NCBI GenBank assembly: GCA_018725425.1
Contig: QLUL01000031.1
Span: forward strand, 1-9,331
Direction: 5' to 3'
DNA: 9,331 nucleotides
From: Chloroflexota bacterium
GTDB taxonomy: Bacteria; Chloroflexota; Dehalococcoidia; SZUA-161; SpSt-899
The translations under genes were made by a program, and so were the position numbers. Below, piece after piece: positions 5,943-9,331 of the stretch (positions within the stretch are counted from its first letter, which is position 1; the number at the start of each line of letters is the position of its first letter). The notes under the pieces were generated by a model that worked only from the letters and a program-made list of their open reading frames with translations, made no database searches and was not told where the DNA came from.

Positions 5943-6203
5943 ATGAATCCAGTGCCGCTTATATTTCTGGTGCTGATGTTTGCGGTGTTCTATTTTCTGC
6001 TCATCAGGCCGCAGCGCATGAGGCAGAGCGAGCATCGCCAGCTAATTGAAGGGTTGCAGAAAGGCGACAAAGTAATTACCATCGGTGGTATCTTCGGCGA
6101 GATAGAGTCTATTGACGAACAATCCCTAATCTTAAGAGTCGAAGGCGGCAGCAGATTGAAGCTGCTGAGAACCAGCATCATGGGCATGCAGCAAATTGAC
6201 TGA
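5943..6203 (+). CDS. yajC: Preprotein translocase subunit YajC
   Basis: YajC is the small inner-membrane partner of SecDF in the Sec holotranslocon. The 86-residue protein has the usual plan: one N-terminal membrane helix (about 4-21), then the RPQ motif (22-24) and RQLIEGLQKGDKVITIGGIFGEI (about 37-59), and a short cytoplasmic beta domain. GAGGAGG sits six bases before the ATG, which fixes the start. In many genomes yajC lies next to secD/secF or tgt. Here it is isolated, preceded by 250 bases of repeat-rich spacer and followed after only 11 bases by a convergent gene, so it must be read as a single gene or from the mgtE direction. I see no clear promoter of its own. Confidence 0.94.
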   Translation: MNPVPLIFLVLMFAVFYFLLIRPQRMRQSEHRQLIEGLQKGDKVITIGGIFGEIESIDEQSLILRVEGGSRLKLLRTSIMGMQQID

Positions 6204-6214
6204 CCCCCTGGCCG

Positions 6215-6529
6215 TCACTCTACAACCACCGCAGTGCCAAAGGCAAGGAGTTCCGCCGCTCCCGCCATCACCATCGCGGTCATGAAGCGGGTGCCCAAAA
6301 TAGCATTGGCACCCATCTCCTCGGCTCGCTCGGTCATCCTCTGTAGCGCCTCCTCGCGGGACTCGGCCATGAGCTTGGTGTACTCGGTAATCTCGCCACC
6401 GACGATACCCCGCAACTGGGCTACGATATCCCTTCCCAGGTGTTTAGCCCGGATAGTGTTCCCTCGCACAAGTCCAAGTGTCTTCACAATGCGCTTGCCT
6501 TCTATCCTATCTGTGGTAACGATGATCAT
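6215..6529 (-). CDS. YbjQ-family protein (UPF0145)
   Basis: This 104-residue soluble protein belongs to the YbjQ/UPF0145 family, which forms pentameric rings and has been annotated as heavy-metal binding; its actual function is not established. The family features are visible in order: TTDRIEGKRIVKTLGLVRG (5-23), the RD at 33-34, GIVGGEI (41-47), the helix with R58, A61 and M65, GANAI (73-77), and the final GTAV (98-101). The ATG overlaps the stop of the upstream membrane-protein gene in an ATGA, so the two are translationally coupled. A GGGGG run seven bases upstream may help initiation. It converges on yajC with an 11-base gap and no obvious terminator between them. Confidence 0.88.
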   Translation of the reverse strand: MIIVTTDRIEGKRIVKTLGLVRGNTIRAKHLGRDIVAQLRGIVGGEITEYTKLMAESREEALQRMTERAEEMGANAILGTRFMTAMVMAGAAELLAFGTAVVVE

Positions 6530-6750
6530 CGGTCAACCCCCTTGAATTTCTCTCGTTCCTCCTTCGATCCCTTGATCCTCTCCCTGATCAGTGAAGCGAG
6601 GATAAGGATGCCCCCCACGCCAGGGGCGGCGATAGCTACCCTGAGGGGCCAGGGCAGCAACGGAGCCACCCACTCAACGAAAGCGTAAATCTGATACCCG
6701 ACAATCGTGGCCACTCCTACGAGAATGAGCAAAAGTCCTATTTTCTGCAT
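6526..6750 (-). CDS. Small two-helix membrane protein
   Basis: This 74-residue hydrophobic protein has no family that I recognise. Two membrane helices are likely, at about residues 4-27 and 35-57. A charged tail (RERIKGSKEEREKFKG) follows and would lie in the cytoplasm if both ends do. The start is firm: AAGGAGGTGAG, a nearly perfect anti-16S match, lies just before the ATG, and a promoter sits directly upstream. Its stop overlaps the ATG of the YbjQ-family gene by four bases, so the two products are probably made together and may act together, for instance with the helices anchoring the YbjQ ring. That partnership is inferred only from gene coupling. Confidence 0.85.
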   Translation of the reverse strand: MQKIGLLLILVGVATIVGYQIYAFVEWVAPLLPWPLRVAIAAPGVGGILILASLIRERIKGSKEEREKFKGVDR

Positions 6751-6770
6751 CTTCTCACCTCCTTGATGCC

Positions 6771-6799
6771 ATCATACATCTCTCAAGCTGAAAAGTCAA
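6771..6799 (-). promoter_or_regulatory. Promoter of the membrane protein/YbjQ operon
   Basis: On the minus strand TTGACT (6799-6794) and TATGAT (6776-6771) are separated by exactly 17 bases. The start site would be near 6764, directly in front of the AAGGAGGTGAG ribosome site. Five of six bases match consensus in each hexamer. Confidence 0.65.
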
Positions 6800-6804
6800 A
6801 TCAA

Positions 6805-6834
6805 TTGACCGAGGCAGGGCATTTGTATTATAAT
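6805..6834 (+). promoter_or_regulatory. gyrB promoter
   Basis: TTGACC (6805-6810) and TATAAT (6829-6834) are separated by 18 bases. Transcription should start near 6841, so the leader is only about ten bases and consists essentially of the ribosome site AGGGAGAG. There is little room for leader-based control. Control of gyrB through supercoiling would have to act on the promoter itself. Confidence 0.75.
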
Positions 6835-6850
6835 AAAAACAGGGAGAGAG

Positions 6851-8758
6851 ATGAAGCAAGGATATACCGCTCGTGATATTCAGGTGTTGAAGGAGCTGGA
6901 GGCAGTACGGCTGCGGCCGGCGATGTATATTGGCAGCACCGATCAGCGCGGACTGCACCACCTGGTTCATGAGATCGTAGATAACAGCATTGATGAGGCG
7001 ATGGCCGGCTATTGTGATCGGGTCACTATCATCATCCACGATGATTGCAGCGTCACTGTATCCGATAATGGCCGGGGCATCCCGGTAGATATACACCCTA
7101 CCACTAAGATTTCCGCCCTGGAGACAGTGATGACTATGCTGCACGCCGGGGCTAAGTTCGGAGGGCAATCCTACAAGGTCTGTGGAGGACTCCATGGGGT
7201 GGGGGCCTCGGTGGTGAATGCCCTCTCATCCTGGTTCAAGGTGGATGTCAAACGCGATGGCAAGATCTATCGCCAGGAATTTCGCCGCGGGATTCCCACA
7301 AACAGCGTCGAGATAGTCGGTGACTCTCAGGGGAGCGGCACCACCGTCACCTTTCTCCCGGACAAGGATATCTTTGACAAGCTGGACTATGACTTCAATG
7401 TTCTGGCCCAAAGATTCCGAGAAATGGCCTATCTCAATAGAGGAATCTGGATCGATTTCAGGGATGAGCGGCAAGATCGGGAGATCAGCTTCTATTTCCA
7501 GGGCGGTGTAGTTAGCTTTGCTCAGCAGATCAATCGCAATCGAGCGGTGATTCACCCGAACCCAATCTATATCTCGAAAGCGATCAATAGCACCACTGTC
7601 GAAGTCGCTCTTCAATATAACGACAGATTCACGGAGTCCACCTTTTCCTTTGCCAATTGCATCAATACCATTGACGGCGGGACGCATCTCACCGGCTTTC
7701 GTGCTGCCCTCACCAGGGCACTGAATGATTATGCTCGCCAGTATAAGATTATCAAAGAGAATGAGTCTAACCTCGCCGGCGAGGACGTGAGGGAAGGGCT
7801 GGTGGCGATAATCAGCGTCAAGCTGATCGATCCCCAATTCGAGGGGCAGACAAAGACCAGACTGGGCAACTCGGAGCTGAAAACCCATGTGGAAGCGGCG
7901 GTCTATGAGGGATTGACCTATTATCTGGGTGAGCATCCCCAGGAAGCCAGGCGCATTCTGGAGAAATGTCTCACTACCGCCAGGGCCCGTGAGGCTGCTA
8001 GAAAGGCTCGGGAGTTAGTCAACAAGAAGGGCCTTTTTGAAGGCAATAGCCTGCCGGGGAAGCTGGCCGATTGCTCTGAGAAGTCACCTGCTAACCGTGA
8101 GCTTTATATTGTCGAGGGAGATTCTGCCGGTGGTTCTGCCAAGCAGGGACGAGATCGAGGCTTCCAGGCCATACTGCCACTCAAGGGAAAGATCCTCAAT
8201 GTGGAGAAGGTTCGCCCGGAGAAGATGATGTCTCACGATGAAATCCGTGCCCTCATCATTGCTCTGGGGGCAGGTGTCGGAACCGGTAATGGTTCGGAGT
8301 TCGATCTTGCCAAGCTTCGCTATCACCGCGTCATCATCATGACCGATGCCGATGTTGATGGCTCTCATATTCGTACCCTGCTGCTTACCTTCTTCTTCCG
8401 CTATATGCCAGAGCTCATCACCAATGGCCATCTGTATATAGCACAGCCGCCGCTCTATCGCCTAAAGAAAGGCAAGGAGCATCACTGGGTCTACTCCGAT
8501 GGGGAGAAGGACAAATTAACCGCTAAGATGGGGAGCAAAGGTGTGGAGATCCAGCGCTATAAAGGGCTGGGGGAGATGAATCCACAACAGCTCTGGGAGA
8601 CCACCATGAACCCCGAGACGCGCATCATGCTCCAGGTGAATATAGAGGACGCCGTCAAAGCAGACGAGACTATAGAGATGCTCATGGGCGAGGCGGTCCC
8701 TCCCCGAAAAGCCTTCATCCAGGCCTATGCCACCCAGGTGAGAAACCTGGATGTTTAG
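6851..8758 (+). CDS. gyrB: DNA gyrase subunit B
   Basis: GyrB is the ATPase and part of the cleavage core of gyrase, which introduces negative supercoils with GyrA. The 635 residues are the compact form without the long insertion found in enterobacterial GyrB. The GHKL ATPase domain shows E41 and N45 ([10 protein letters not shown]), DNGRGIP (72-78) and [15 protein letters not shown] (112-126). The transducer has QTKTRLGN. The TOPRIM domain has [15 protein letters not shown] with E422 and the metal-binding D499 and D501 in [11 protein letters not shown]. The tail has [11 protein letters not shown]. These motifs favour GyrB over ParE. The ATG is preceded by AGGGAGAG. gyrA is not adjacent. The last four bases overlap the stop of a tiny convergent ORF. 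Confidence 0.97.
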   Translation: MKQGYTARDIQVLKELEAVRLRPAMYIGSTDQRGLHHLVHEIVDNSIDEAMAGYCDRVTIIIHDDCSVTVSDNGRGIPVDIHPTTKISALETVMTMLHAGAKFGGQSYKVCGGLHGVGASVVNALSSWFKVDVKRDGKIYRQEFRRGIPTNSVEIVGDSQGSGTTVTFLPDKDIFDKLDYDFNVLAQRFREMAYLNRGIWIDFRDERQDREISFYFQGGVVSFAQQINRNRAVIHPNPIYISKAINSTTVEVALQYNDRFTESTFSFANCINTIDGGTHLTGFRAALTRALNDYARQYKIIKENESNLAGEDVREGLVAIISVKLIDPQFEGQTKTRLGNSELKTHVEAAVYEGLTYYLGEHPQEARRILEKCLTTARAREAARKARELVNKKGLFEGNSLPGKLADCSEKSPANRELYIVEGDSAGGSAKQGRDRGFQAILPLKGKILNVEKVRPEKMMSHDEIRALIIALGAGVGTGNGSEFDLAKLRYHRVIIMTDADVDGSHIRTLLLTFFFRYMPELITNGHLYIAQPPLYRLKKGKEHHWVYSDGEKDKLTAKMGSKGVEIQRYKGLGEMNPQQLWETTMNPETRIMLQVNIEDAVKADETIEMLMGEAVPPRKAFIQAYATQVRNLDV

Positions 8759-8856
8759 TCGTAAGCTTTCAGTTTGGTGATTGCGGCCATCGGCAGACCC
8801 CATTCCTCGTCCTCGTCATTATCGAGAGCATCCGGAAAATGCTCTTCCACGCTCAT
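8755..8856 (-). CDS. Acidic 33-residue small protein (candidate)
   Basis: A minus-strand ORF of 33 codons starts at ATG 8856-8854 and ends with TAA at 8757-8755, overlapping the gyrB stop tail-to-tail. AGGGGG lies seven bases before the ATG, and a possible extended -10 (TGCTAAAAT, near 8898-8906 on the minus strand) lies further upstream. The product begins [19 protein letters not shown] and has ten acidic residues. The acidic run is followed by W, then a short hydrophobic and basic tail with two lysines. I do not recognise it. The ribosome site and protein-like composition favour a real gene, but at this length chance cannot be excluded. Confidence 0.5.
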   Translation of the reverse strand: MSVEEHFPDALDNDEDEEWGLPMAAITKLKAYD

Positions 8857-8958
8857 TTCTCAACCCCCTTTATGTATCTCCTATTTCAGTTCGCTGATAT
8901 TTTAGCACAACCTGCTGACAGCATAATGTCAAAGTTTTGGTGTTGCAGTTACCTTTAC

Positions 8959-8988
8959 TTGTGAAATTTTGTTGGCAAGTGCTATAAT
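8959..8988 (+). promoter_or_regulatory. Extended -10 promoter of the WCX gene, probably leaderless
   Basis: TGCTATAAT (8980-8988) is a perfect extended -10 box, with TTGTGA (8959-8964) 18 bases upstream as a fair -35. The -10 ends only seven bases before the ATG at 8996, so transcription should start at or within a base or two of the start codon. No Shine-Dalgarno sequence is present in that gap. Confidence 0.65.
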
Positions 8989-8995
8989 GTGGGCA

Positions 8996-9331
8996 ATGTC
9001 TTACACCATACCCGCTGACTTCGACGCCAACGAGTTTTTCGGCTCGTCATGGGGCATTGTGGTTGAAGGAGATGTCAAGACCATCAAGCTGAGAATTAAG
9101 GACTTGGAGATAATGAGGATCATGGAGGAAACAATCTGGCATCCATCACAAGTGCTGGAGAAACGGAAAGACGGATCGATGATAATGACCCTGAGGGTCA
9201 TGGATACTATTGAGCTTTACTCCTGGGTACTGGGCTGGGGTGAGAAGATAGAGGTACTCAAGCCACCGGAAATCCGCCATAATATCATTGAGACGGCTAA
9301 AGCTGTGATGGAGGTGTACCATGTGAAGTAG
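8996..9331 (+). CDS. Stand-alone WCX domain, C-terminal part of a WYL regulator
   Basis: This 111-residue protein matches the C-terminal region of WYL-domain transcription regulators: the linker into WCX (YTIPADFDANEFFGSSWGI, 3-21), a beta strand with KLRI, the WHPSQ motif (48-52), SWVLGWGEKIEVLKP (76-90) and a closing helix ending at Y108. Full-length relatives are about 300 residues with an N-terminal helix-turn-helix and a WYL domain; both are missing. The preceding 130 bases, read in frame, have a stop at 8924-8926 and no WYL-like residues. The ATG at 8996 is chosen because the protein then begins where the WCX linker begins. It could be a functional single-domain ligand sensor, or the tail of a decayed regulator. 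The frame is clean and has its own promoter, which favours function. Confidence 0.8.
   Translation: MSYTIPADFDANEFFGSSWGIVVEGDVKTIKLRIKDLEIMRIMEETIWHPSQVLEKRKDGSMIMTLRVMDTIELYSWVLGWGEKIEVLKPPEIRHNIIETAKAVMEVYHVK

Noticed and set aside
7226..7936. Minus-strand ORF of 236 codons inside gyrB.
   Set aside because: Its length comes from codon bias of gyrB on the other strand; no promoter, ribosome site or recognisable domain.
8916..8931. TGACA/TGTCA inverted repeat between the small acidic ORF and the WCX gene.
   Set aside because: Five-base arms with a six-base spacer are expected many times in a window this size, and it is not well placed on either promoter.

Overview
The window looks like a piece of an anaerobic or microaerophilic bacterial chromosome with moderate GC content. 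It carries a class I superoxide reductase, a selenocysteine elongation factor, MgtE, YajC and a compact GyrB without the long proteobacterial insertion. The overall style (strong GGAGG ribosome sites, consensus sigma70 promoters, an orphan yajC, a small protein with a twofold repeat) suggests Chloroflexota, perhaps a Dehalococcoidia relative. That placement is an impression from protein style, not a database result.

Layout. Positions 1-786 (minus strand) form a short operon led by superoxide reductase (dfx). It is followed by a 101-residue protein of unknown function made of two copies of one repeat, and probably the first codons of a third gene that runs off the left edge. The operon has a consensus promoter near 896-923 with a palindrome on its start site. 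Positions 787-1102 hold no gene; besides that promoter they contain an unexplained 67-base three-tier stem-loop and the promoter of a tRNA-Lys(CUU) gene (1103-1174). selB (1229-3085) follows the tRNA with no visible terminator or second promoter. Its TTG start lies just behind a hairpin that hides the only nearby Shine-Dalgarno sequence. An extended SDR sugar epimerase/reductase (3223-4203) and the magnesium channel MgtE (4341-5690) come next.

The spacers on both sides of mgtE are rich in repeats. Upstream is a 51-base hairpin whose arms contain heptamer repeats. Downstream are a 106-base palindromic MITE-like element and a second inverted repeat, again associated with degenerate heptamers. 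After yajC (5943-6203), a translationally coupled minus-strand pair (a two-helix membrane protein, then a YbjQ/UPF0145 protein) diverges from gyrB (6851-8758). The two promoters sit back to back with only five bases between the -35 boxes. Beyond gyrB are an acidic 33-codon ORF on the minus strand, whose stop overlaps the end of gyrB, and a 111-residue protein that corresponds only to the C-terminal (WCX) part of a WYL regulator. The latter has an extended -10 promoter so close to its ATG that its mRNA should be leaderless.

Most genes are housekeeping or stress functions (oxygen defence, selenocysteine insertion, Mg2+ uptake, secretion, DNA supercoiling). I see no defence island, CRISPR array, prophage or transposase. 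The least explained parts are the structured intergenic elements, the duplicated small protein in the dfx operon and the stand-alone WCX protein.
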